Positions 17,475 through 26,388 are shown, counted from the first letter of the stretch. The stretch is 64,000 bases of DNA from Acidobacteriota bacterium (GCA_016716905.1 JADJUS010000004.1:1-64000), one strand, 5' to 3'. Notes: a model not told the origin generated them from the letters alone. Translations and numbers: made by a program.

Positions 17475-18365
17475 TCAGTCCTTCGGGCGCCACGGCGCCT
17501 GCATCTGGAGGCGCGAGATCATGTCGGCCAGCAGGCCGACCGACCAGATGGTGATGGCCGACAGAAACGCCATCACGGCAGTTTCCGAAAGATTCCAGCG
17601 GTAGATGTCCTCGATGAGCTTGGCGATACCGATCAGGAACACCACGCCGCCCACCGGCAGGAACACTTTGAGCGGGTTGAAGAGCACGATCGCCCGGACC
17701 ACCAGCAGGATGAAGCTCACAAAATGTGACGGACGGATCTTCGACTGGCCCGCCCGCTTCGCGTATTCCACGGGCTCGAAGAGCACGTTGTGCCCGTTCG
17801 CCAGCATGGCGAGTGTGATCGTGCTGGTGAAGGAGAATCCGGCCGGGCACAGGTGCATGTAGCGCAGCAGGGTCTCGCGCTTCATGACGCGCTGCCCCGA
17901 ATTGAGGTCCGGGATGCGGACGCCGACCAGGTAGCCCGCAAGCCGATTGAGCAGCCACTTGCCCGGACGCCGGATCCACGCGACGCCGGCCGACATCAGA
18001 CGTCGCTCTCCCACCACCATGTCCGCGCCGGCGAGCCTGGCGTACAGGCGCGGCATGGCGTCGGGCTCATACGAGGCATCCGCGTCCATGATCATGATGG
18101 CGGGCGCCTCTGTGGCAAACACGCCGGTCTTGAGGGCGGCGCCATAGCCTCGATTCCAGGTATGCGTGATGACCCGCACACCGGCCGCGGCAGCGCGTGC
18201 CCCTGTGCCGTCAGTTGAACCGTCATCGACCACGATGATCTCGGTGGACACAGGGAGACCGGAGAGGACCTCGCGGACGTGCGCCAGCGTGCCGTCAATG
18301 CCGGCGGCTTCGTTGAACGCCGGCAAAATGACCGCCAGCTCTGGCACGGGCTTCGTGATGTCCAT
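17475..18365 (-). CDS. Glycosyltransferase family 2 (DPM1/polyprenyl-phosphate type)
   Basis: This 296-residue protein shows AVILPAFNEAAGI, IIVVDDGSTDGTG, THTWNRGYGAALKTG and the DADASYEPDAM metal site, then LNSGQRVMKRETL. Two C-terminal hydrophobic helices (about 215-240 and 260-285) mark the membrane-bound polyprenyl-phosphate subgroup. It is the first gene of a three-gene leftward operon with the flippase-like protein and FAD oxidoreductase. Upstream lies the long repeat block, so its promoter must sit at the edge of or inside those repeats. Confidence 0.85.
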   Translation of the reverse strand: MDITKPVPELAVILPAFNEAAGIDGTLAHVREVLSGLPVSTEIIVVDDGSTDGTGARAAAAGVRVITHTWNRGYGAALKTGVFATEAPAIMIMDADASYEPDAMPRLYARLAGADMVVGERRLMSAGVAWIRRPGKWLLNRLAGYLVGVRIPDLNSGQRVMKRETLLRYMHLCPAGFSFTSTITLAMLANGHNVLFEPVEYAKRAGQSKIRPSHFVSFILLVVRAIVLFNPLKVFLPVGGVVFLIGIAKLIEDIYRWNLSETAVMAFLSAITIWSVGLLADMISRLQMQAPWRPKD

Positions 18366-18413
18366 TCAGGGTTACCTTCCGCCGCCGAAAACGGCCAGTG
18401 TAGCCTACACCGT

Positions 18414-19080
18414 CACGACGGATCACAGGGAGGCCGGGAGGCCCGGAGGCACAGCTTCTTGTCACGACGGATCACAGGAGGTTCGGAGGCACGGAGCGCG
18501 CCCCTCGACGGATACGACGGATGACAGGAGGAGCGGAGACACGGAGGAAGCTTCTCGTCACGACGGATCACAAGAGGTTGGGAGGCACGGAGGCATGCCC
18601 TCACGACAGACACGACGGATCACAGGAGGTTCGGAGGCACGGAGCGCGCCCCTCACGACGGATACGACGGATGACAGGAGGAGCGGAGACACGGAGGAAG
18701 CTTCTCGTCACGACGGATCACAGGAGGTTGGGAGGCACGGAGGCGTGCCCCTCACGACGGACACGACGGATCACAGGAGGTTGGGAGGCACGGAGGCGTG
18801 CCCTCACGACAGACACGACGGATCACAGGAGGTTGGGAGGCACGGAGGCGTGCCCTCACGACAGACACGACGGATCACAGGAGGTTCGGAGGCACGGAGG
18901 CGTGCCTCCGAGTCACGACGGATCACGCAGGAGGTTGGGAGGCACGGAGGCGTGCCCTCACGACAGACACGACGGATCACAGGAGGTTGGGAGGCACGGA
19001 GGCGTGCCCTCACGACAGACACGACGGATCACAGGAGGTTGGGAGGCACGGAGGCGTGCTCCTCACGACGGATAACAGGA
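18414..19080. repeat. 52-bp direct tandem repeat array
   Basis: The unit runs CACGACGGATCACAGGAGGT, then TGGGAGGCACGGAGGCGTGC, then CCTCACGACAGA. Exact 52-base steps are visible from 18762 to 18814 to 18866, and again from 18968 to 19020. Units further left are degenerate and carry variants (GGAAGCTTCTCGT, GCGCGCCCCT). GGAGGCAC-GGAG-GCGTGCC forms a small hairpin inside each unit. With the block that follows it fills the 1.1 kb gap between a GT2 gene and a propeller-protein gene, and no coding function is credible. Confidence 0.85.
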
Positions 19081-19165
19081 GGAGTGAAGGCCCGGAGTGG
19101 AATCGTCCGGAGGGCATGGGCTTCAGGCCGTGCCGCGCGTCCCAGACTGAAGCCCGGGACCTCCG

Positions 19166-19490
19166 ACCCTCTGCCTTTCCGCGTCTCTGTGTGATCCGGC
19201 CTCACTAACAAAGGGCTCTGTGTCTCCTGTGCCTCTGTGTAGTCCGTCGTGCGCCAACCGCAAGGCCTCTGCGTCTCCGCGCCTCTGTGTGATCCGACTT
19301 CACTGGGCCCGAGGGCTCCGAGTCTCTGTGTCTCCGTGTGATCCGTCGTGGTCGGCCGCAAGGCCTCTGCGTCTCCGCGCCTCCGTGTGATCCGACGTCA
19401 CTGAGCCCGAGGGCTCCGTGTCTCTGTGTCTCCGTGTGATCCGACGTCACTGAGCTCGAGGGCTCCGTGTCTCCGTGTGATCCGTCGTGG
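19166..19490. repeat. Reverse-oriented repeat block related to the 52-bp array
   Basis: Repeats of CTCTGTGTCTCCGTGTGATC followed by CGTCGTGG or CGACGTCACTGAGC, alternating with GGCCGCAAGGCCTCTGCGTC. The core GTGTGATCCGTCGTG is the reverse complement of the CACGACGGATCACA core of the neighbouring array, so both blocks are copies of one motif in opposite orientation. The last copy ends five bases before the stop codon of the propeller-protein gene. About 90 bases of unique-looking sequence (19080-19165) separate the blocks. Confidence 0.8.
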
Positions 19491-19494
19491 CGGG

Positions 19495-20727
19495 CTACTG
19501 GCCGAAGGCGTAGAGGCGTCCGTCTCCGTCCCCGATGATGACGCGCCCGTCGGCGACAGCGGGAGAGGCCGTGAAGGGCGCGGCCGCATCGAACTCCCAG
19601 AGCTTTTTCCCGGAGGCAAGGTCCAGGACGTACAGCTTGCCGTCGCTCGAGCCTACGATGACCCGGGTGCCTGCGATCGCCGGCGAGGATTCCACTCGCG
19701 CACGGGTGGTGAACGACCAGCGCTGCTTCCCCGTCCCCATGTCGAGGGCGCGCACGTTCTTGTCACGGCCGCCCAGCACCATGGTGCCGCCATTGCCGCT
19801 GACGCTGAGGGCGGCTGACGAATAAAACGGGAACTGGCGGTCGGGATCGAGGAACCGCCACTTCACCCGTTTCGCCGCGATGTCCACCGCGACCACCTCG
19901 TTCGCGAAGGTGCCGTAGTACGCCACGCCTGCGGCGATGGCTGGCGAAGCGGCCGTGTAGGCTTGCGTGGCCAGGGACAGCACCTTGGTGCCATCACTGA
20001 TACGGACGCCATGGAACACCTCGTCGCAACCGCCGAAGTACGCCACGCCGTTCCAGAGGGCCGGCGTGGAATGCACGTAGTTGTCGGTGCCCGCTTTCCA
20101 GAGGAACGCACCTGTCGCGGCGTTCAGACCATACAGATGGCCGTCGTACGATCCAATCAGCACCGTGTTGCCGGTCACCACCGGTGATGATTTGATCTCG
20201 GCCCCGGTCTTGTACGTCCAGCGCGCCTTGCCTGTGGCTGCGTCAACCGCGTGAAACACGCCCGCAAGATCCCCGATGTACACCACGCCGTTGGCGACCG
20301 CCGGTGAAGACTCGCCGATACCCAGGTCGTCAGACGTCGCCCGGTACGACCACTTCAGCTTCCCGCTGCCAGCATCAATCGCGACCAACGCGCCCCCGGA
20401 CGTGCCTACATAGGCCACGCCATCAACGACGGCGGCGGAAGATTCAATGGCCGAGCCGGCCTCATACGTCCACTGCAGGCGCAAGGTAGGCGGCAGCGGG
20501 GACGCCGCCACGCCGGTCAGCGTGGGCGTATTCCTGAACTGAGACCAATTGGCGGGCTTAGGCGCGGCCGCTTGAAATGGGCCAATGAGCCAATTGGGCA
20601 GTGAGCCAGTGGGCAATGAGGCAATGCCGGTAATGGGCCCAACGACGGCAATCAGGGCAAGAGCGAGCATGGTGGCGACGAGCATCGCCCCCTGGTCGCC
20701 ACGCCGCGGAATCGAGCTGCGCGTCAT
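19495..20727 (-). CDS. PQQ-like beta-propeller (BamB-type) protein, membrane-anchored
   Basis: This 410-residue protein has an N-terminal hydrophobic anchor (about 16-37) followed by seven or so repeats of the form ESSAAVVDGVAYVGTSGGALVAID / SGKLKWSY, the YVG...ALDAxTGKxxW pattern of PQQ-like/BamB propellers. No cofactor ligands of true quinoproteins are obvious, so it is more likely a structural or binding propeller in the periplasm. The linker after the anchor (TGIASLPTGSLPNWLIGPFQ) is encoded by copies of an intergenic repeat. It is the last of three leftward propeller genes, and the start codon itself lies in the same repeat. Confidence 0.8.
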   Translation of the reverse strand: MTRSSIPRRGDQGAMLVATMLALALIAVVGPITGIASLPTGSLPNWLIGPFQAAAPKPANWSQFRNTPTLTGVAASPLPPTLRLQWTYEAGSAIESSAAVVDGVAYVGTSGGALVAIDAGSGKLKWSYRATSDDLGIGESSPAVANGVVYIGDLAGVFHAVDAATGKARWTYKTGAEIKSSPVVTGNTVLIGSYDGHLYGLNAATGAFLWKAGTDNYVHSTPALWNGVAYFGGCDEVFHGVRISDGTKVLSLATQAYTAASPAIAAGVAYYGTFANEVVAVDIAAKRVKWRFLDPDRQFPFYSSAALSVSGNGGTMVLGGRDKNVRALDMGTGKQRWSFTTRARVESSPAIAGTRVIVGSSDGKLYVLDLASGKKLWEFDAAAPFTASPAVADGRVIIGDGDGRLYAFGQ

Positions 20728-20762
20728 TGCCCCATTGCCTCACTGGCCAATTGGCTAATTGC
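20576..20762. repeat. CCAATTGG/CAATGAGCC short-repeat family
   Basis: Clustered copies of the words GAGCCAATTGGGCAGTGAG, GGGCAATGAGGCAATG and GCCTCACTGGCCAATTGGC lie in two patches, 20576-20645 (inside the N-terminal coding part of the propeller gene) and 20725-20762 (spanning its start codon and the stop of the next gene). A third patch is at 55032-55056. The words are variants of one roughly 9-10 base unit (GCCAATGAG / GCCAATTGG). Confidence 0.65.
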
Positions 20763-22188
20763 GTTTCGCGCCCTGCTGAATCGCGAACAAGTTATTGCGT
20801 GTCATCACGAACATCGCGCCGTTGGAGGTGACGACCGTGGAGTAGACGGAACTGCCCATGTTCACTTCGTTGAGCACTTTCTTCTCGCGGCCGTGCTGGA
20901 AGACGGTGATGTCGCCGTCTTCGTCACCCAGGTAGACCTTGCCGTCCACGATCATCGGTGAGCTCCACATCGCGGCGAACATGTCGTGTTTCCAGATCTG
21001 CTTGCCGGTCTTGAGATCGATGCAGTGGAAGAATCCACTGAAGTCGGGGTAGTAGAGCAGCCCGTCCTTGATCGCCGGCGTCGAAATCGTCCGGCGAATA
21101 TCGGTGTAGTGCCAGAGGCGGCCCGAGTCCGTGATGTCACCGCGCTTGGTGCCATCGATGGCGTACAGGTGCCCCACGCCTTCACCGTGCTCGGGGTCCT
21201 GGCCATTCGCGACGTACACCACGTTTTCGTAGATCACCGGCGTGGCGATGATTTCGTTGCGCGTCTTCGGCCAGACGGAGTCTTTCGGGTTGGAGTCGAA
21301 CTCCCACAATTTTTTGCCCGACAGGGCTTCGTAGCCGCGGATCCAGCCATCGCCCTGCCCGTGCACCACCTGCACGACGCCGCCGATGGTGCCCACCGTG
21401 GGCGTGGACCACTGGCCGTGCAGGACCTTGTCGCCCGGCGATGCGTCCTCCCACACCAGTTTTCCAGTCGTGCGATCGAGCGCGATGATGGCCGGCGCGT
21501 TCGGCGACGGGATGTTCACATGGCTTTCGTCCTGGCCGTTGCCGGTCGAGACATACAGCAGGTTCTGATAGAAATTCGGCGACGAGTTGGCAAGGTTGTG
21601 CGGGAAGGCGCCGACCTCTTCCATCATGTCGTACTGCCAGACCACGTCCGGGTCGTGTTTGCCGGTGAGTGTCTCGGTCTTGAACTCGCCGTCGTTTTCG
21701 TTGTCGTGGAAGCCCTGAATGTCGGCGGCAACGACCACGCCGCGGTTGGACACGAAATACGCGATCTCGCCGATCACGAGCGGCGACGACGCGATGCCCT
21801 GGAAGGGCCAGTCGTTTGCGCGCCCCGACGTCAGCTTTTCGTAGGTGGCCTGCCACAGGAACTCGCCCGTTGATTCGCGGAAGGCCATCAGCACGCCTCG
21901 GTCGCCGGCTTGTTTGGGGTCGCGTGTGGCTTCGTTGTTCGTGCCCACAAGCACCACGCCGCCCGCCACCACGGGGTTGCCGTAACTCTGGGAGCCGAGC
22001 GCGGCCACCCACTTGATGTTCTCTCCCGTCTTCACGTCCCAGGTCGAAGGCATCCCGGTGGCGTCCGACACCATGTTGCGGTCGGGTGACCCGCCCCACA
22101 TGTGCCACTCGGTCACACCTTTGCCGGCCCCAGACGACGCAGTGGTGGCCACCAACGCACACAACACGACGAGCGAAAGTTTCTTCAT
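20755..22188 (-). CDS. Secreted PQQ-like beta-propeller protein
   Basis: This 477-residue protein starts with a signal peptide (MKKLSLVVLCALVATTASSG). The body repeats VVAGGVVLVGTNNE...GVLMAFRESTGEFLW, GVVVAADIQ, ALDRTTGKLVWED, LYAIDG and CIDLKTGKQIW, which mark an eight-bladed PQQ-like propeller. A segment rich in Asp/Asn, HDNENDGEFKTE, could bind calcium. It has WHMWGGSPDRNMVSD after the signal, a start seen in outer-membrane-assembly BamB-like proteins of Acidobacteria and Planctomycetes. The ATG at 22188 follows the upstream gene stop by 10 bases, so it belongs to the three-gene propeller operon. Confidence 0.8.
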   Translation of the reverse strand: MKKLSLVVLCALVATTASSGAGKGVTEWHMWGGSPDRNMVSDATGMPSTWDVKTGENIKWVAALGSQSYGNPVVAGGVVLVGTNNEATRDPKQAGDRGVLMAFRESTGEFLWQATYEKLTSGRANDWPFQGIASSPLVIGEIAYFVSNRGVVVAADIQGFHDNENDGEFKTETLTGKHDPDVVWQYDMMEEVGAFPHNLANSSPNFYQNLLYVSTGNGQDESHVNIPSPNAPAIIALDRTTGKLVWEDASPGDKVLHGQWSTPTVGTIGGVVQVVHGQGDGWIRGYEALSGKKLWEFDSNPKDSVWPKTRNEIIATPVIYENVVYVANGQDPEHGEGVGHLYAIDGTKRGDITDSGRLWHYTDIRRTISTPAIKDGLLYYPDFSGFFHCIDLKTGKQIWKHDMFAAMWSSPMIVDGKVYLGDEDGDITVFQHGREKKVLNEVNMGSSVYSTVVTSNGAMFVMTRNNLFAIQQGAKRN

Positions 22189-22198
22189 CACGTGATTC

Positions 22199-24388
22199 CT
22201 ACTGATTCCTGTAGACCTTGAAGTTGTCGAAAAACACGTCGGAGATGCCGTCGCCGTACAGGCCGGGCGCACCGGAGCGGTGGGGAATGCGGTCCACCTT
22301 TTCGATGGTCCACGCCGCAGGCTCGGCCTGGTCGCGGGGCCAGACTTTGCCCTGCACGAGCGTGGTGCCGTCAGCCCGGTTCTCGACGCGGAGCTTCATC
22401 CGGTACCACGTGTCCACCGGCCACGTGAATTTCTCCACGCTGACCGTCATCTCGTTGGCGGCCTGCCAGGGCTGCAGCTCGATCTTCTGGTTGTTGCCGA
22501 ACATCATCAGCACATAGCGCTGGTTGATGAGGCCCACGTCACCGCGCTGCCTGCGCATCACGAGGCCGCGCACGTCGGCCTCCACGGTGTAGTTGGACCA
22601 CTCGGGCCGTCCCATCATCAGCTTCGTACGGCGGCCCACGGTGTCGTCGCGAGGACGCACCAGCACGCCGCTGCCGTCCAGTTCACGAGGGAGGGCCTTC
22701 ATGTTCGACGTCCACCACGCGGGCGTCGCCTTGAGGCCGTCGAAGTCGTAGGACCAGGGCAGCGCGGGAATCACGCGCACTCTCGCCTGTCCCGTGATGG
22801 GGCCGTCCGCGCCGGCCACAGCCGCCTTGACGTAGCCCGCCGCGCCACCACCGGGCGCCACGAAGGCGCCATCGGCGCCAATCGTTCCCGCCAGCTGATC
22901 GGTGGTCCACGTCACCTCGCCCGCCTTGGCTTCGCGAATGAACACACCGTTGGCATCAAAGAGTCGTGCGACAAAAGACTGTTTGTCACCCGGGTTGAGG
23001 AGCGCTTCGTACGGAAACACCTGCACCGCTGCGATCGGAGCCGTCGAAGCAGCAGGCCTCGCGGCCGTTGGTGACGCGCCTGCGGTAGTTGCCTGTTTCG
23101 GTCCAATCGCGTACACGCGTTCCATCGACGTCACATACACACGGCCGTTCGCCACTGCAGGAGACGCCACGATGGGTTCGGGGTTTCCCGCCGAGCCGAG
23201 CACGTCTTCATCCAGCACTTCGACGCCCGTGGCGCTCGGCCGCAGAATGTAGAACTTGCCGTTCTCGGTGCCGACGTACAACTTGCCGTCAGCCAGCGTC
23301 GGTGATCCCTTCTGCAGAGTCCCGAGCGTCTTCTTCCAGAGTTCCTTGCCCGTGGCCAGATCGAACGCCGCGAGAATCGCGCCGTTGTCCATCCCATAGA
23401 GACGGCTGCCATCCATCACCGGCGATGCAAACGTCGGCATGAAGCCATGGGTCTTCCACTTGATCGCTGCGCCGGTTAGCACGCCTTTGCCTGTGGCATC
23501 AACGGCTGCGAGCATCCCCATTTCTGTCGTATCGATGTTCTCTTCCCCGTGGGCGATGTACACGGTGTTGTTGTGAAACAACGGGCTGTTGAGAATGGCC
23601 CGCTTGCTCACTTCAAGGCTCCACACCGGCTGGCCCGTGTTCACCTTGAGACCGTGAAACACGCCGTCCGTGCCGCCGACGATGAGCTGGCGCATGCCGT
23701 TGACGTCGGCCACGATCGGGCTCGAGTAGTTCGTGTCGTAGTGGCGCGACTGCGGCGCGCTGACCCAGATCGTCTGGCCCGTGGTCTTGTCGAAAGCGAA
23801 GTAGCGGTTGCCCGGACGGCCCAGGTCGCCCCATCCCTGCAGCAGGGTGTTGAGGATGACCATCTGGCCTTCGATGATGGGGGAGGTGGTGCGGCCGCCG
23901 TGCGTGGTGATGGCGCCGTACTCTTCGGGCAGTGACCGCTTCCAGAGGACCGCGCCCTGTGGCGACAGCGCCAGGAGTTCGGCGGACACGGTAAACATGT
24001 AGATGTTGCCGCTCTGCCGATCGACCGCGGGTGAAGCCCACGCCGCGCGGTGTTGCGGCACGTCGCTCAGGAACTGCGGCACCTTATGCTCCCAGAGCAC
24101 GCGTCCGGAGTTGGCTTCCACCGCCACCAGGCGCTCCTGCGTCACGGAGACGTCGCCGACCGTTGTGGTCTGCAGATACAGGCGGTTGCCGTGAATGACT
24201 GGGGTGGATCGGCCGCCGAAGGGCAGCGTCCAGGCCAGGTTCTCTCCGGCCGGTGACCATCGCGAGGGGAGGTTGGTCTCCGGCGACGTACCGTCACGGG
24301 ATGGGCCGCGCGATTCCGGCCAGTCACTCGCCAGCAGGGCGGGCGCAAGGCCCGCCGCGAACAGCACGATAAGAAGTTTGTTTCGCAT
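22199..24388 (-). CDS. Secreted PQQ-like propeller protein with C-terminal laminin/3-keto-glycoside-hydrolase-like domain
   Basis: This 729-residue protein has a signal peptide (1-20, cut near LLASDWPESRGPSRDG). Propeller repeats fill residues 40-400 (GNRLYLQTT, LVAVEANSGRVLWEH, YFAFDKTTGQTIW, YIAHGEENID). A Pro/Ala-rich linker follows, then an Ig-like stretch (LLNPGDKQSFVARLFDANG), and finally a jelly-roll region (SNYTVEADVRG, WYRMKLRVENRADG, GLYGDGISDVFFDNFKVY) that resembles the DUF1080/concanavalin-like domain. It is first in the operon with two other propellers. It is probably exported and may bind or process carbohydrate, although no catalytic residues are clear. Confidence 0.78.
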   Translation of the reverse strand: MRNKLLIVLFAAGLAPALLASDWPESRGPSRDGTSPETNLPSRWSPAGENLAWTLPFGGRSTPVIHGNRLYLQTTTVGDVSVTQERLVAVEANSGRVLWEHKVPQFLSDVPQHRAAWASPAVDRQSGNIYMFTVSAELLALSPQGAVLWKRSLPEEYGAITTHGGRTTSPIIEGQMVILNTLLQGWGDLGRPGNRYFAFDKTTGQTIWVSAPQSRHYDTNYSSPIVADVNGMRQLIVGGTDGVFHGLKVNTGQPVWSLEVSKRAILNSPLFHNNTVYIAHGEENIDTTEMGMLAAVDATGKGVLTGAAIKWKTHGFMPTFASPVMDGSRLYGMDNGAILAAFDLATGKELWKKTLGTLQKGSPTLADGKLYVGTENGKFYILRPSATGVEVLDEDVLGSAGNPEPIVASPAVANGRVYVTSMERVYAIGPKQATTAGASPTAARPAASTAPIAAVQVFPYEALLNPGDKQSFVARLFDANGVFIREAKAGEVTWTTDQLAGTIGADGAFVAPGGGAAGYVKAAVAGADGPITGQARVRVIPALPWSYDFDGLKATPAWWTSNMKALPRELDGSGVLVRPRDDTVGRRTKLMMGRPEWSNYTVEADVRGLVMRRQRGDVGLINQRYVLMMFGNNQKIELQPWQAANEMTVSVEKFTWPVDTWYRMKLRVENRADGTTLVQGKVWPRDQAEPAAWTIEKVDRIPHRSGAPGLYGDGISDVFFDNFKVYRNQ

Positions 24389-24624
24389 GAGAGGGATGCT
24401 CCCGATTATACCGCCCGGCAGACGGGGTCAATGCAGACTACGGCCGTTTCGCAGGTCCCGTTGCACGCGTGGGACGAACCCACACCAGGCGTCGCTCAAG
24501 CCGTCAGAAACGCGGCTCAGCGCGGGTCCCTGCGGGATTTGCCGGGCGAATCTGGAACCTGGCGAGTCACGTACCGATATAATCCGCCCGCCATCCTGCT
24601 CATTGCACTCCTCAGATCGTGACT

Positions 24625-25623
24625 ATGAATCCTTCCCGGTCTCAACAGATCATCGGCAATAGCTGCGCCGCTCTCGCCGCCCTCATCTTCCTGCTGCCGC
24701 TGCAACATTTCCTGTGGGATTGGGCGCGCAAGGAGGCAAGCAACGATCAATGGGTGACGCCCGCCCTGTACATTTTGGCTCCCCTGTGGCTGCTGTTGAT
24801 GGGCGCGCTGCTCTGCGTGACCGCCAGCGGCGGATTCAACTGGATGCGACTGGGCCGGCCCATGCTTTATGCGCTCACCGTTGCGGCGGCAATTGCGCTG
24901 GCGGTCGTTTCGTTCGTGTTCATCGCCTTGTATATCCGGCCCGGATTCACGCCGCGCTTCCTCTACAGCCCGGTGATCTACCTCGTTCCACTCGCCACCG
25001 TGTTGCTCGTGGTCTTGAGCCTCAATCAGAAGCTCGCGCCCGGAATACCCACGCAGTGGTTGCATCGGTCCTGGGCGATATTCACCGGCTTGAGCCTCGT
25101 GGGCTGCGGGGTATTTTCCGGCTACTGGATCGTCAACACGGGCGTTGGGGGAGTGGTTGGCATCGCCCACCGAGTGCTCAACCCCGGTCCATCACCCGGG
25201 GAAAAACTCGCCCAGATCTCCACGCTTGATTCGGAGACCGATTTCTTAGACCTGCTCCGCTGGGCGGACCGGGATCAACCCCGCGAAGTGCGCGAAGCCG
25301 CCACCGCCCGCCTGCGCTCGAGTCCCCAGTTCCTGGAGCGCCTGTCCACCGAATTGGAAACCGGTTATGTGGAACCTGCGCTGGTGTTCCTTCGCGACGC
25401 CACGCTGACTCCCGCCGAACACGCCCGGTTCGCCCGACCCGCGCGTCAGGCCTTGCAGCGTTGGGTGGACCGCATACCCGCGCCCAACTACACGACGAAG
25501 GCACACCTCAGGGACCTGAAGCGCTGGGGCACGGATATGTTTCGCGTCCTCCCCGAAAAATTCGCCGGCACCGGTGAGGATTTCACCTCGGTCCTGGACG
25601 ACTTCAAGGACAAGGTCGAATGA
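24625..25623 (+). CDS. Membrane protein with four helices and soluble C-terminal domain, unknown
   Basis: This 332-residue protein has helices near residues 10-28, 45-65, 78-105, 115-133 and 150-172. The C-terminal half is a charged, helical region (DLLRWADRDQPREVREAATARL, LERLSTELETGYVEPALVFL) resembling HEAT-like or armadillo-type helical pairs. I recognise no family. ATG 24625 is used. GTG 24619 is two codons earlier. A TATAAT lies 42 bases upstream of the ATG but lacks a clear -35. Base composition is slightly less GC-rich than its neighbours in the first half. It converges on the DUF1684 gene. Confidence 0.55.
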   Translation: MNPSRSQQIIGNSCAALAALIFLLPLQHFLWDWARKEASNDQWVTPALYILAPLWLLLMGALLCVTASGGFNWMRLGRPMLYALTVAAAIALAVVSFVFIALYIRPGFTPRFLYSPVIYLVPLATVLLVVLSLNQKLAPGIPTQWLHRSWAIFTGLSLVGCGVFSGYWIVNTGVGGVVGIAHRVLNPGPSPGEKLAQISTLDSETDFLDLLRWADRDQPREVREAATARLRSSPQFLERLSTELETGYVEPALVFLRDATLTPAEHARFARPARQALQRWVDRIPAPNYTTKAHLRDLKRWGTDMFRVLPEKFAGTGEDFTSVLDDFKDKVE

Positions 25624-25640
25624 ATGAGGTGGATGGAGTC

Positions 25641-26264
25641 TCAACGGCCCGCGGTGCTGGGCAGACGCTCGCCGGCCTGGATGGCCACAGCCAGGCGATT
25701 TTCCCGCGGCGGCACGGGACAGACGTACGACGTGTTGAAGACACAGAACGGGTGATACGCGCGGTTGAAGTCCAAATCGTACAGCGTCGTTGATGTGCGT
25801 TCGAGTTCCAGGTAGCGGCCGCCCTTGTACGTTTCCGTGCCGCTGGTGAGATCGCCGAATGGCACAAACAGTCGCGTGATCGAACGTTCGCCCTCGTCGG
25901 CGAACGCGGTCAGGGTCAGGGTGGTGCCTTTCAGGGTAAACGTCAGCGTGCCCACGCGCTGCATCCGCCGCAGTTCGGTGGTGGAGGTCGGTAGTTCGAT
26001 GATGAGTCGCGGCGACCGGTTTTCGTTCAGCACCGCCGGCATCCGATACGCGGGGTCGATCGGAAAGTAGGGCAGTCCGGTGAAGGCGGCCTGGTCACCG
26101 GGCAGCAGCGGCGAGTCCGCGCCCGACTTGAACATCGCATCCTTGCTGGCCCTCCACGCGAGGATGTCCTGATCGTGCGACACGTCTTCCATTGGTTGCG
26201 GGCCGGAGGTGCAGGCGGCCAGCGCGGCCGCCGCAGTCAGGGCAAAAATCAGAGTGCGACGCAC
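25641..26264 (-). CDS. DUF1684 lipoprotein
   Basis: The 207-residue protein begins with a lipoprotein signal peptide (ALTAAAALAAC, Cys 18), so it should be anchored in a membrane on the periplasmic side. The body matches DUF1684: WRASKDAMFKSG near the start, LFVPFGDLTSGTETYKGGRYLEL, and the strongly conserved end LDFNRAYHPFCVFNTSYVCP followed by VPPRENRLAVAIQAGER. The two Cys there may form a disulfide. The function of the family is not known to me. Its gene lies 125 bases downstream of the acyl-CoA dehydrogenase, separated by palindromic repeats. Confidence 0.82.
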   Translation of the reverse strand: MRRTLIFALTAAAALAACTSGPQPMEDVSHDQDILAWRASKDAMFKSGADSPLLPGDQAAFTGLPYFPIDPAYRMPAVLNENRSPRLIIELPTSTTELRRMQRVGTLTFTLKGTTLTLTAFADEGERSITRLFVPFGDLTSGTETYKGGRYLELERTSTTLYDLDFNRAYHPFCVFNTSYVCPVPPRENRLAVAIQAGERLPSTAGR

Positions 26265-26284
26265 ACGACGATTCTACCGCGTCC

Positions 26285-26388
26285 CTCGGGCTTGAGAACC
26301 GGCCCGAGCTACGTACCGTTCGCACGTAGCTCGGCCTGGCCCTCAAGGGTACGTAGCTCGGCCTGTTCCTCAAGGCCGAGGCCATTAC
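26285..26388. repeat. REP-like palindromic intergenic element (copy 2, triple)
   Basis: Three linked units: CGGGCTTGAGAACCGGCCCG, then CGTAGCTCGGCCTGGCCCTC with AAGGG, and CGTAGCTCGGCCTGTTCCTC with AAGGCCGAGG. The GTAGC start and CTCAAG/CTTGAG centre match the elements at 15.0, 34.0 and 48.9 kb. It separates the acyl-CoA dehydrogenase and DUF1684 genes and could end transcription of the fad operon. Confidence 0.65.

Noticed and set aside
18166..19194. 342-codon open frame through the repeat array (RRITGGWEARRRA pattern)
   Set aside because: The residue pattern is the direct translation of a 52-base repeat in rotating frames; no start signal or homology-like motif, and part of it lies antisense to a clear GT2 gene.
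18414..19490. CRISPR array
   Set aside because: Repeats are 52 bases and contiguous with no unique spacers of constant length, and no cas genes are in the window.
24431..24622. 63-codon open frame just upstream of the unknown membrane protein
   Set aside because: It ends two bases before the next start, which is suggestive, but has no good ribosome site, no recognised motif and atypical composition. I could not support it as a gene.
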